This document shows positions 36,270 through 47,966 of a DNA stretch of 64,000 bases, piece after piece. Within the stretch, counting starts at the first letter, position 1. Every line of letters begins with the position of its first letter. Origin of the DNA: Cardinalis cardinalis (Eukaryota > Chordata > Aves > Passeriformes > Cardinalidae); NCBI GenBank assembly GCA_014549065.1, contig JACDOX010000157.1:1656866-1720865 (forward strand), read 5' to 3'. The notes below the pieces were generated by a model. It saw only the letters and a program-made list of their open reading frames with translations, was not told the origin of the DNA and did no database searches. A program made the translations under genes and the position numbers.

Positions 36270-36760
36270 CTCCTTAGAAATCAGCCTGGCCATGGCCATA
36301 CTCATCTCCATAATAACACAATTTCCAATTCACGCCTCATTTTCATTAATGTTTCTTGCCATAAATTTTTAAGCATATGATAAAAAATTTCTGAAGCGGC
36401 ATAAAACTAACATGAAGAGGGAGTTCATTAGTATGTGACCCTAATTAGAAATTCCATATTAACTTCCCATTTCTACTTGTGCATATCCAGCAGCAGCAGG
36501 CCTAATATGCTGTGTACCAGTTGTACATTTGTTTTAAGTGCTCTTTCTCCCCTCCCTTCCTCGTTTTTATTTTTACACAATTTCTATGTTTCCCCTGCTA
36601 TTGAATAAGTCAACAGACAACTGTATCACAGCAGCACCTTTTGTGTCACAAATTATCCTGGAGAATTGTAAGAAGCTACCAGCTCGATGCTTTATTAATG
36701 ACACCAGATCATAAAAAGAAAGGGGAAATTGCTGACTCCAACTCTTTTNTAATGTTGGGT
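36270..36760. promoter_or_regulatory. Candidate conserved regulatory element (about 490 bp)
   Basis: Rich in homeodomain-type words with regular spacing: CATTAATG at 36344, CTAATTAG at 36441, CATATTAAC near 36455 and TTTATTAATGAC near 36691. It also contains a TTGAATAAGTCAACA-like block and TGTCACAAATTATCC. The only simple sequence is one short T-rich patch near 36566-36576, and no in-window copies were found. This is the most enhancer-like stretch by texture, but the call rests on motif density alone. Confidence 0.35.
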
Positions 36761-37905
36761 GATAAAAATGCTACTTCAGGATTCAGAAGGTTAAGTTCTA
36801 ATGTGTATTTTGAATAGAGTATGCTGAAATAATTGCCTCATAAAGCAATGCATTGACCAGCCTGCTAATGGCTGTATAGTGCAAAACTCAGCAAAGAGTG
36901 CCAAGCTTACTGGAAAAAATGCTGTGGCACTACTTTTGTAGCTTTCCATGTTAACTTAACTTTACCCTTTTCCACTCTTTTTGGTTTTAATCCTGCCAAA
37001 AGAAAACCCTCCCATCTAAACCATTACTGGCTCCTTTCCACTATGTCAGGAGCAAATCATTAAAATGCAAACCCCAAAAAGCAAACACCCAAGTGAATTT
37101 GAACACAGCAGTAAGAAATCAGAATCACATTTCACTCATATGAACCCAATCACTAATTTATTTTTTTGGGTTTTTTTTTGTTTGTTTCAGTTTGACATCA
37201 AGGCTGTAGCCAAACTGAAAGCAAGGCAATAATTGCCTTTTAAAATACGGATGGATTTCCAGCTTATAAACTTTTCATTAACAAGAGTCTGATAAAGCNG
37301 AGTCCTTCCTGACAGTGAACACTCTCAGCATCAAAACAACAGAGAAGTGCTTCAAGCCTGTCCCTGCCTATAAAACACTCAAACACAATGAAATAAATCA
37401 AAATGAGGTCAAATGTAGAAGCACATAACACTCCACAGGTTGTAGCCAAAATTAAGAAAAGACAAGACATTAAAAGCTCCTGTCAGGTACCACTAAAACC
37501 CCAGAACTGGGGAATTTGGCAGGCCAAGAAGGCTCCACANCTGTGTTTCACAGACCAAGGTGTGTGGGCAGCAGAGATGCACAAAGCACACCAGAGTGCA
37601 GCAGAAAATAGNAGCATGAGATGAGTGAAAGTTAATACTAGGTAATTAGCTGTNGGAATTGCCATCATCTGAGAGANCTGANGTGTCTTTANCCTCGGGT
37701 TTTTNAAATTAAAAAATNTTAAAATCACACAGCTGTTTACATCTGCACTCCTTGAATAATGTTTTTGTCCAAGGACCATTTTCTCATCAGTGAAGCTTCC
37801 AGCACACAANTCCCACATTTTCAGCCTCCAACTGTCCTGCAGTCAGGCAGTGGCTTGAGGATGGATTTGGTTTAGCCACTTTGACTGTAACTCATGAGAC
37901 ACACA
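36761..37905. other. Unique non-coding DNA
   Basis: No gene was recognised. A TTTTTTTGGG/GTTTGTTTC-type T-rich run is at 37159-37191. Eleven isolated Ns cluster at 37540-37810, the densest such patch in the window. Confidence 0.5.
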
Positions 37906-37911
37906 GTGTCC

Positions 37912-38297
37912 TGTCACTGCCATATTTTCTGAAAAATCCCTTTGCCCAGGATTTTTCTCCTGGGAAGCTGAGAAGCCGCAGAGAGAAATGAAAACAATAT
38001 TATCTGATCTGCTTCTCCTGTGTTTTGCTGTTTTGGAGATTGTTTATCCAACATGTGAATTGTTTTTACTTAATGNCCAATCACCATCAGCTGTGTCAGA
38101 CTGAGGAGTCAGTCACAAGTTTTTCATTAGTATCTTGTTAAGCCTTCTGTCTGTATCCTTTCTCTATTCTTTAGTACAGTTTTAGTATAGCATTCTTTTA
38201 TATATTACAATACCATAAAATAATAAATTAGCCTTCTAAGAACGTGGAGTCAGATTCTCAATTCCTCCTTCATCTTGGGGACCCCAAAAATACCACA
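37912..38297 (+). mobile_element. Solo LTR, type A, copy 5
   Basis: A 386-bp element from TGTCACTGCC to AATACCACA, flanked by GTGTCC (37906-37911) and GTTTCC (38298-38303), a 6-bp duplication with one mismatch. Landmarks are AAAAATCCCTTTGCCCAGGA, TCCTGGGAAGCTGAGAAGCC, CTTCTCCTGTGTTTTGCTG, TTTAGTACAGTTTTAGTATAG, AATAAATTAGCCTTCTAAG and GAGTCAGATTCTC. It is closest to copy 4 and copy 2. A short internal stretch present in the others (GCTTTGGAATGTGGTT region) is reduced here. No internal viral genes adjoin it. Confidence 0.9.
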
Positions 38298-38399
38298 GTT
38301 TCCAGAGCACAGCACAACTTCCCAGACAGCTCCTTGCCTCCCCAGGGACCAGCACTGCCATCATCCCCCAGCCTTTCCCTGGTTGGGAGGCACTTATTT

Positions 38400-38498
38400 A
38401 ATCAAGACTTATTTTTACTCCTTTACTGCCATTCTGAGTTCTTTTAGAAACTTCTTTTGATTTAATTATTCTCCTAAATGTTTTCATTGAACTCTGCT
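38400..38498 (+). repeat. 99-bp direct duplication, left copy
   Basis: Aligns without gaps to 40056-40154, 1656 bp downstream, with roughly ten differences. It starts AATCAAGACTTATTTTTACT and ends CATTGAACTCTGCT. The sequence is not LTR, CR1 or simple repeat. The flanks on both sides do not match. Confidence 0.88.
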
Positions 38499-40055
38499 TT
38501 AACAGAGGCCACCTGACACTCAGTAATATCACACAGGATACCCGGAATTTACATTCTGATGCCAAAAAATGAGGCCATTTTAGGTGAAGCTCTCAGTGTT
38601 AGCATTTACTGTCCCACAAAAGGAGAATAAAACCCAACTTAGCATTTTTGTACTGATTATAGTACAAAGCCGTACATTTTAACTCTTTCTCCCCAAACCG
38701 GGCAGGTAGAGCTTCAAGCTGCACTCAAATGTTTTGGTTTTGACTCTTTTCTTTAAACCTCCTTGTTTTGTTGAGGTTTCTTTATGTACCTGAATTCAGC
38801 AAGTTGTCAATAATTTTGAGCAGAGAAACAACAGATGAAAGCACACCAAGTTCAATGATAAAACTCCTTTTGATTTCAAAGTGGTTGTTTTAAAGATACA
38901 ATGTTGATTACTACAAATATCTGAGAACTTAATCCAGAATATACTCTGAGCTTGGCTGTGCTGGGGTATCAATATAGAGAGTGGTGAGATAATTATCAAA
39001 GTGGAATGAAAACTTTCTTAGGTTACACATTAGTCAAAAAATCCCAAACTATGAAGTGCAATGAAAAACTTCACTGAATAATAACATACACCACACCAGC
39101 ACTGTACAGAAATAAACCCACAGTGAAGGTACCAAGTTTTAAAAAGTCCTTGGTTCTGTCTTGATTGACAGATGTGCAATTCTAAAACACAAATCATTCC
39201 TCAAAAAACAGTGACATCTCTCTACCTTATAAAAACTAATGGATCAGAACACTGATTACTGGAAAAATAAATCAGCTTTTGAGATCTTAAGATGTCATAA
39301 ACTAAGCATCACACATTGTGGATATGAGATGTATTACCAGACCCAGTTGATTGATTTATTGTTAGATTTGCAATCAGTGTTTTCAACTTTTTTTCTAACC
39401 CACTATCACTAGTGAACAAATATATTAAAAGCCCTTTGAGTGCACTGTGTATCAATAATTTCGTCTTTTAAAAAATGATTTATTGCAAATAGTAATTAAA
39501 GATTCAGCTTTATTTTTGAAAGTGCCCCCAAACCTACTTTTAATGAAACACAAAGAGAATAAAAGCAAACCAGAGTGGCCTTTGCAGATCGCTGCCTTAT
39601 ATGAAAATTCACAGGCAATGAAAATTCCTGATTCGTTTTAAAAGTAAAAATGAAAATTATTTTCAGTATTTCTATCCACCCCTCCTCCTCCACACACATA
39701 CATACTACTTCCCCCCTGGGAAATAGTAAAAAAGAACTATTAGTTATTACTATAAGTAGTAGTCAAAATCCTGTCAGAAGGCAATTTTGATGGATTGCTA
39801 TTCGAATAAAAATAAGACAGGCATTGTATTTATATGACAAGTATAGATGTGAGATTAAATGATATTANGAAACTTCAGAATAATCTTTTTAAATTATCTT
39901 TGTTTGGATCAAGCACATTAAGTTGAGACAAGCCAAAGTTAGCTCCAATTCACAGAACTTAGCAACAACCTGACCCACTTGAAATTTCTTTTCTGAGACT
40001 TGGCTGACTTAGCCAAAGCTGAGGCACACGTCTTAATATAATGGGCCAGAACATC
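38499..40055. other. Unique AT-rich non-coding DNA
   Basis: The spacer between the two 99-bp copies. No gene or transposon was recognised in it. Confidence 0.5.
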
Positions 40056-40154
40056 AATCAAGACTTATTTTTACTCCTTTACTGCTATTCTGAGTNCTTT
40101 TAGAAACTTATTTAGATTTAGTTATTCCAATACATGTTTTCATTGAACTCTGCT
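40056..40154 (+). repeat. 99-bp direct duplication, right copy
   Basis: Partner of 38400-38498. It contains one N. Confidence 0.88.
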
Positions 40155-40721
40155 ACTTCTACACATTTTCTACAAAAGCAATGGGAAAAGGATAAGCATG
40201 GCAAACTCTGGCATTTAGCAAAGGGCTATAATTTGGAACTTAGTGTTTGCCCTTATTATATTTACAACAAATGGCATCTCCATTCCAGCCTAGCATTTCT
40301 TTATGCACATTCCTTTGACTCTTCAATGCCAGGCTTGCAGCAGAGCTCAAATAAACAAAATCAGAAGCACAAGAGCAATCAGAGAGATTGAACCAGGTGG
40401 ATTTCAAAGTGAGCCTGACACCTCCAGCTGGGTACCTGAATCACCTCAGCTGCTCTGAGCANTTACTTAGCCCTATATTGGGACCCTTTAGCTTTCATCA
40501 AAAAATTCAACAGACAAAAACCATTCCAGCCACATGCAGATGGGTAAGAAACTGCTCTGAGGTATCAGAGTGAAGGTTTAACCCCAGTGAATACTTCACT
40601 ACATTTATTAAGTTAAATCGTGTCCAGGAAGGATGTTCAGGGATGTTTCCAAGAAGGCATTTCAGTGCACCCTGCACAAGGAATTCTCAGCCACTGGTTG
40701 CATTTTGGTCTCCAGAACTGC
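40155..40721. other. Unique non-coding DNA
   Basis: No exon or repeat was identified. Confidence 0.5.
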
Positions 40722-41130
40722 AGCCCCACACAACCAGTCAGGCTGGAAGGGGCCTCCAGAGGTTCCAAGCAGCAACTCCTGCTTGAAGCACAGTCATCTG
40801 TGAGATCACACCTCTGGGACTGATGCAGATGCTCTCTGGAAACTTCCAAGAGGGGAGATCACACAGCTGCCTCTCCAAACAACCTCTAAAGCTTAAATAT
40901 TCCCAGGAAAAAAACGTTTCCAGTTTGAACCTACCTCATTTTAATTGCACGACTGCATTTCTCATCCTCTTGCCACAATGCCTCTGTGGAGAGACAGGCT
41001 CTGTCCTCTCCATCTCCTACAGGAACCCAGGGGCTGCTCTTTGCTCTCCAAGCTGAACAAGTCCTGCTCCTTTGGGGTCTCCTCTCAGGCTGGGCTGCAT
41101 CCCTGACCATCCTGAGGGACCCTCTGCCCC
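40722..41130 (-). mobile_element. Old CR1 LINE fragment (about 400 bp)
   Basis: The + strand carries, in the right order, diverged versions of CR1 blocks in reverse complement: GGCTGGAAGGGGCCTCCAGAG near the left end, an AACGTTTCCAG...TTTGAACCTACCTCATTTT block near 40912, a CCTCTTGCC block, and CCAAGCTGAACAAGTCCTGC near 41049. Divergence is clearly higher than in the CR1 piece at 13928. It includes CR1 sequence upstream of the extreme 3' tail, but no readable reverse transcriptase frame. Both ends are approximate. Confidence 0.7.
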
Positions 41131-42949
41131 AGCAGTTACCTGTTGCTACAGTTCTGAGGGGTTTTATNGAGCATAATCACTTCCAAATCTGCCTTAACAC
41201 AAAACACCTGGGCTGCCAGGGGCCAACAATTACCCCACTGCAGCCTGCTGTGATTGCTGCACCTGAATTTCTCTCCTAGTGGGCACCAAGGNTGGTGCCA
41301 GGGCAATCTCTCAAAAAGGAGACTCTCAAAGAGGGGGAGTTTGAGGGGCCAGGCTGCTTGGCCAGCAAAAGAAGACTTNAAAATAGAAAAGGGCAGAAGG
41401 AGAGGTACCAGCAGCCCCAAGTGCAGGGGATGAGGAGCTAAAGGAACGCAAAACCAACTGAACAAGGCTTGCATGGAGCCTCCGTGCATCTCCATGTAAA
41501 AAGGAGCAAGGAAGTGCCCACAAAGCAAAATTATGGGCAATGCAGGAAGGCACAAGCAGTCCAGCAGCTCCTGGATGTGGAGTGCACTGGTGAACCAGCT
41601 CCTGCTGGGGCAGCCTGGGTGAGGGGCACAGAGCACCCTCAGCAAGAGTGATGGTGACACTGACCTGGGAGGAGGGGCTGAGGGTCATGCTGGCACCCAG
41701 AGATCCCAGAAATCCATTTGATTCCTTTAAAATCCATGGATTTCTTTACTGTGAGGGGCTCTGACCACAGGAGAGTCTGCCCAAACAGGGTGTGAGATCT
41801 TCCTCATCCAAAAGATGCTGGCTATAAGGAGCAGCCTGCTCCAGGATACCCAGGGCAGCTGTAGACAGACATTTAACACCAATCCTAGATCTNGGCCCAG
41901 AAATACTGTGCTTTCTTCCTAATTTTGCACAAAAATGCCAAATAATAAACTCAGCTATACAATTATGTTACAGATGTAGTGTCTTCTAACTTGGATATTT
42001 GTTTTAAGTTATTTTTGTTGAATGCAAAACTCAAACCAGGGCAATGCAGAAAAGATTGCTGGGATTTTCTTAACTATTTTTTGCTATATTTTTTCTGCAT
42101 TTATTTGTCTACATTCTTTGTATAACCTACTGTGGAGTGAGATTAACAGTCCAAGACAGGTTNAAGTTGTTGCCCACAATATTAAAAATTATACTCCTAC
42201 TTCCTCTTGTTTGTGTTGANTCTTGACTTCATCTCACTGCTGTGTATTCCACTGAATTGGGTCCTGGTAATCTGAAGAATGCTGGAATCATTTCACACTT
42301 TTGCTTCCAAGAATAACAGTCTCAAACACAATGCAAGTCACACGGGTACAGAGGTTGGAAAAGAAATTATTTATGCTTTTCCTAGTGGCTATGTATTAAT
42401 AAGGAACCTCACTTGTAATCCACTTTTCTCATATGGTGCATGAGTATTTTAGCATTGAGAGGGAGAAAGGCTAAAAAATATCTGTACAGCAAGAAAAGGA
42501 GGGGAAAGAAATCTCAGGCCAAGCCACTGCAAAGCTGAGTCCCCTTTCTCTAAGAGAATTGCACTGACTGACTTGGCTTCAGAAAAAACCAACTTGACCT
42601 GGTAAGACCCTGAACATTCCCAACTCCCAGTCATGCAAACAAAGCATGGCTCTAACCTGGCATAAAGCTGAAAGCTTCCTTCTGTGTCAGTTCTTTTGAG
42701 TTATGTAGAGCTAAAAGNAACAGCCTCAACTGGAAGCTATATTTAGGAAATCTGGAAATTTTAAAAATAGGACCCAGACATGAATTTGCAGTGCCATTAA
42801 GCTGCTCGTTCAAAGTGTCTGTGTGACATATTGACAACTTTTTTTTTCTGGTTGGATATTTATCTTTTACCTTCTCCCTCTCTTACAGTTTTTTGTTTTG
42901 CTTTTTTTTTCTTTTTTTTATTATATTTTAACATACATCTTTCTCTATT
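41131..42949. other. Unique non-coding DNA
   Basis: 41280-41700 is purine-rich and GC-richer than average, with overlapping frames on the minus strand (41136-41660 and 41326-41688). These contain Ns and show no domain. The rest is AT-rich, and a T-rich run lies at 42839-42930. Confidence 0.45.
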
Positions 42950-43480
42950 GCTTCCTCACTAGCACTGATAGCTCCAGCTAGTTCATAAATTCCATTGCTG
43001 CCTGCTGCCATGGGATGTGGTCATGCAGAAAATATTTCATAGGGGAAAGTGTTAGCTAGCTAGAGGCAGTATTGTCGATCATTACTGGGAGCTGCAGCCA
43101 CTGGGATGTGACTGTGTATTCATTTCATGCATTATAACACCTAATGTACATGACAAAATGTTGAATATTAAGTTAATTCACAAACTAGAGTAGCTGGTGT
43201 TGCTGAAGCTGTAAAAAAAAAAAAATACATGTTATTGTTCCTTCTCCTTTTCCAGTGCTTTCCAGCAACTAGAAAATGGTTTTGTTTGAAAATTGCTTAA
43301 TTTCACCATTTATTTTACCTCNATTTAGTTCATTAAAGTTTGAGCAATGCTTTGATGTTCTTTGCTGGAAGTTGCCATGCAATTTTACTACTGTCTCTTC
43401 ATGNTCCTGCCCCTGTGGACATTTGTGATGACAAAATCTGCCCTTAACTGTCTTGNACAGAGCAAAACCTTCAATATATT
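42950..43480. promoter_or_regulatory. Candidate conserved regulatory element (about 530 bp)
   Basis: Repeat-free, apart from a 13-base A run near 43213. Notable words are the GCTAGCTAGAGG block near 43056, TTCATTAAAG near 43330, the TCF/LEF-type CTTTGATG at 43350, AAGTTAATTC near 43171 and CATGCATTATAAC near 43127. The sequence lies between two poorer AT-rich stretches. The assignment is inferred from texture only. Confidence 0.25.
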
Positions 43481-44800
43481 AGAAGCTAATTTAATTGACA
43501 CTATTCAGAGACAACAAAAATAAAAATAATGCCTACAAACTGATNTTATTGTTATTAATAACACCAGGAAGCAAATGGTTAAAAGCTAAGAAATGTATGA
43601 GGCAGATGATGCATTTGTACAGAAAATTCTGAGTCCAGGAATTGGAACCTAGNCACAAACCCAGCCAGGCTAATAACTTACTTCAAAGGGGAAAATGCAG
43701 TGTGGAACACACAGAGGAGTCACCAATCTCACAAGAACTCTTTTTTCCAAGTTTTTCATTCCGANTCAGGAGCAAACAGGTTATACCTTGGCCTTAGAAA
43801 ACCCTCCAATAAAACTGAGCAGGAGGAACCTACTACCACAGGAAATAAATTAAATTCTTCTCTTTTGCCATGGTTTCCACAAGAGCACAGATGTTTCTCT
43901 TGAGTGGTGAGGAAATGCAACAAATAACCCATTTTCAAACGGAGGTGTCATCACACTGTACCCCCAGAAACAAAGATGATNAAAGAGAAGGAAACCAGGT
44001 TTCCATGAATCAATCCTGCATCTCCTGTGCAGCCACAGGAATTCCTAGATTNTTCCTTCTTATTCCATACCAATGCCTGTAGTACTGCGACACAAAGATA
44101 AAAACAAACAAAAATAGTCTGAAGAAACAAGGGGTTTTTTTTGGAAGTCCCTATTTTGAGTAAGAACATTGCCAGGTGACAGCTGTTTAACCTTTGGGAT
44201 GTGCACTGGGGATGTGATGAGTGGAATTAGACACAAAGTTTGCTGTTTGCCCCATTTAGATCCCCCTTCTGTTCCCACTCAAGTAATCCACTCAGTGGTG
44301 TGAGTTACAACAGCAGCTCCTACTGTCACCTCACAGTCCCACAGTTCTCCCCAGAGCAAACCAATGCAGGTAAAATATCTGATGCAAAACTGTGCATTGT
44401 GGAACATTTTATCCACCAGGGAAAGAAATGTCTCACGGGGGAAANAGAGCAAATCACTAAACATCATCTNACAAAACAATGTGAAGATGTTTGCCCTCTT
44501 ACACAGCCTAAAGGTCATACTGGTAGGATGTTAAAAAGCAGATTATTTTAAAAATATTACAGCTCTTCCAGTATTGTATGACAATAATAGCAAAGAGCCA
44601 AGGCCTCGATACAAATCATTGTGCAAAGTTTAAAATGAAGACAACGTAGAGAATGCTAGCCTNCTGAGAATAGGACTGTGAGACATGAAAAATCATGGAG
44701 GTGAGCCTCCACTGACCTAGGAATAGTACATTTTAACATGNAAAATATAATACAGTTTTCAGGGGAGGTCTTGATTTCGAAAGNACAGAAGTAAAACTGT
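43481..44800. other. Unique non-coding DNA
   Basis: No gene or known repeat was recognised. Frames at 43700-44551 on both strands are short and N-containing. Confidence 0.5.
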
Positions 44801-45230
44801 TGTGACAGAATTTTACAATCAGTGTTCCTTTGCAAAGAGCCCTGGGATGAGGTGGAAAAGCCCTGCAGGAAAGGAAAGGGTGGTCATTCCTTTGGGAATT
44901 CCCAGGAATGCTCTCTGGGGAGGGTCAGCATGGGCAGCACGAGGAGGCAGAGGAGAATATGTAATATATAATTTATATGGCTGCTGAGAGGCAGGAAAAA
45001 CACAGGGGTGGGCAGGGGGCAGCCAGAAGGGGCTCTGAGAGCGGAGAACCCGGCAGGGGCTAAAGGGAACTTGGCAGTGCTGGTTACAACTTGGAAAGGC
45101 ACCAGCTGACATCTGGTCTGTGAGAGGTCACCAGAGTGAGAACCTCCCTTGACGGACACAGCAGGCAGGATAAATCCCTTTTATTTATTCATCCCTGTTG
45201 CAGATAAATCCCTTTTATTTATTATTTGCT
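44801..45230 (+). mobile_element. Probable eroded LTR
   Basis: The block starts TGTGACAGAATTTT, is GC-rich and purine-rich through its middle, and ends in ATAAATCCCTTTTATTTATT, which resembles the ATAAATCCCTGCTTTATTCT end region of LTR type B copy 2. It also shares a GGGGCTAAAG block with that copy. The ATAAATCCC segment is tandemly repeated (45169 and 45203, period 34). I infer an old LTR of a type B relative. No target duplication was found. Confidence 0.5.
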
Positions 45231-46000
45231 CTGAGTGTCTTCTGTTCAAAACTCTAAGTATTCTAGTTTTAATTCCAACATAACTTGTCATTTAAAATAT
45301 GAAAAAAGCCTTTTAGCTTTCTTTGAGGAGTGCTCTATAAAGAGGAGGTCTATTTAAATCCACTTAAAAGACCCAGCTGACTCAGGGTCTCATTATNTGA
45401 GTGATCATATTACTGACAGCCAAAAAAGAGCAAAATAGAATCAGCCTGCTATCATTTATTGGAACACTGAGGACTANGTGCACTATCAGAACAGATTAAT
45501 TAATTAATTCTCAAGTAAGCAGGACAATGTTCACTCTAATGCATAGATTGTATCTTCAAACACTAAACACTCTTAAGGTTTTGGTGAATGGAGCAAAATG
45601 AGAATCTTGCTTAGTTCTTTCCAAGAAAACCAAAGAAAATCCCTCAAAAGAGTGACCTGCACACCGGAGACCTGAAACTGCATCACCCTGCAGAGAAACC
45701 CCTCTGGCTACAGAAGGAAATTCCACCTGCCTCAGGGTAAAAAACATACAGCAAAACTCTGCTGCCAATGTAGCACAAACCATCTCAAATTGCCATTGAA
45801 AACATCTGACTTGTATACTTCTAGTATTGCCACCAGGCTCTGGGAAAAGAAAAATTATTCTTGCAGCACAGCACCAACATTTTTGAAAGATTTAACATTT
45901 CTGACTTCATGCTAATTTTATATACCAGTTTAGGATAGGGCTTTCCAACTTTACATGCAGATTTCATTCTGAGCGTTGTCACCACAAGATTAAAATCTTC
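45231..46000. other. Unique non-coding DNA
   Basis: No gene seen. A short (TTAA)n-like run, TTAATTAATTAATTC, is at 45496-45510. Confidence 0.5.
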
Positions 46001-46198
46001 AAAATAATAATAACAATAATAATAATTTTAATTTTTAAAACAATTTTATTATTAAAACAATAATATATATAATTTAAACTATATAATTACAATTATATAG
46101 TAGTATATAACCAAACCAATTATATTATTATTAAAAACTAAATTATTTTATTAATTTTAATGATAGTGAATTATTATTATTGTTGTTTTGTTGTTGNT
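46001..46198. repeat. AT-rich low-complexity tract with (AAT)n
   Basis: Begins with an imperfect AATAATAATAACAATAATAA microsatellite, continues through TATA/ATTA words and ends in TTATTATTGTTGTTTTGTTG. Nearly 200 bases contain few G or C. Confidence 0.85.
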
Positions 46199-47760
46199 GA
46201 AATATATTCTTGCTTACTTACAAAATAACTTTTAAGGCCACAAGTGGGAGTCGGAAATCCAAGTCATGNAACTCTTTTTGAGCAGACACATGGAGCAAAA
46301 GCTCTTGCCACTGCACTCCCAACTGTCTTGCAGTTTATATTGTGACTGGCATAAAGGACATTTGCTATAGAAATGATCATTGAAAAGTAAGAACAGTAAT
46401 GGGGTAGCAGATTCTAACTGCCTGACTAAGTTGGAATTTGTGCTTTCTGTGGAGCAATGATAATTTGGAGGCTCAGTATGGTGTATTTCTTCTACTGAGA
46501 AATCCCAGAGCCACAATGATTCTTCCCCAGCACTTCTCAAGATAGTGGAGCAGGGGCTCCCACACCTCACACTTCCCTGGGGACAGGAATTATTCTCTAC
46601 CCCTTAATAGACTGAAAAACACAGACTGAAAACAATAAAAAACAATAGACTGAATATGAAATGTGTCTCCAAAAACTTGCTTGCAAATGGTAATATGCCC
46701 ATTTGCAAATTCAAGCAGCACTGAAGTTGAAATAGGAAAATATTGAGAAGTTTACAAATGTTTGGTACATATTANAACCTCCTATTAAACAAATGGGATT
46801 TTTCAACCAATATTCTTAAATATATATACATGTATAGGCATATGGAGACATGGAGGACCTTTTTTTTTGAAAGCTACTTTTGGACAACAAGAGCCTGAAC
46901 TCTTCATGCTGGAATTAAACCACTGTTTAATGAGTAAAACCTTTGAAGACAATAATATAGCTACAGGAAGTCCCCTGAAACAATCATTTGTATCTATTTT
47001 TCTCTGCACTTCATAAATAATGAATAGTTAAAAAGAAAAACAACCCACTGTATCACATTTTTTCATGCACTGGTTATGCAAGCAGGCTACGAGATCCTTT
47101 TGAGGAAAAAAAAATGTATTATTTTAACAACTTGCAGTCATTCTTCCTCACAATTGGATTTTTAAGACTTGTGGGGAAAAAAACCTCAAAACATAACATG
47201 TTTTTCAAGTAAGTAAAACAGTTTATGAAACTGTTTGGAATACAGAACCATTATTCTTTCAATATAACATCATAAAAACTTTTATTTCATAAGTAACGAG
47301 CTATTTATATTTTCTTTTTATTATAAATTTCTACCTAGAACACTTATCCACAACCTAGCAAAGTAATTTAGTATGTTTCTATAAATAATGATGAGTGACT
47401 TAATTTTTTAAAAATACTATAAAAGAGAAACTGTCTCACCCACACTAAATTCCCAGATGTGAAAACCAATTTGCCTGAAAATCTGTACTTTTCTCTTTTT
47501 TTAAAATGGAAAAACCTGGGGAAACAAGGTCATTAGAAAGTGAACATAAAACTGTTAGATAGATTTGCCTTACACTCCATGTGTTCCAAGCAGGTAATTT
47601 GGATAATCTTTCAATAATTACAATGCACGGCTATCAAGAGAATTTCTAATAACTCCATCCCATTAGCTATTTTAAAGAATATACCATGCTGAAGTATTAA
47701 ATAGCANAACAGACAACACAAAAATTCTAAAAGGTTAATATAGGAAAGGAGGAAATCAGG
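46199..47760. other. Unique AT-rich non-coding DNA
   Basis: No gene, RNA or known repeat was recognised. The longest frame (46232-46570, minus) has an N and no domain. Confidence 0.5.
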
Positions 47761-47966
47761 AATCACAGAATGATGAGGTTGGAAGAGACCTCTAAGATCA
47801 TCGAGTCCAACCTGTGCCCTCACACCTCACCCAGACCATAGCACCAAGTGCCATGGCCAGGCTTTTATAAAACACATCCAGAGATGGTGATTCTACCACC
47901 TCCCTGGGAAGAGCATTCCAGTACTTTGTGTTCTTCTTTCAGTTAATTTTTGTTTTTCCTAATATG
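47761..47966 (-). mobile_element. CR1 LINE 3' fragment (about 205 bp)
   Basis: The + strand reads AATCACAGAATGATGAGG, then GGAAGAGACCTCTAAGATC, CATCGAGTCCAACC, CTCACACCTCACCCAGACC, AAGTGCCATG, GAGATGGTGATTCTACCACC, TCCCTGGGAAGAGCATTCC and a TTTTTCCTAATAT end. This is the reverse complement of a CR1 3' region and resembles the CR1-Y type. It is the second-best preserved CR1 copy here. Confidence 0.93.

Noticed and set aside
41136..41688. Minus-strand frames of 174 and 120 codons
   Set aside because: Overlapping frames in a GC-rich stretch, each with Ns and no domain.
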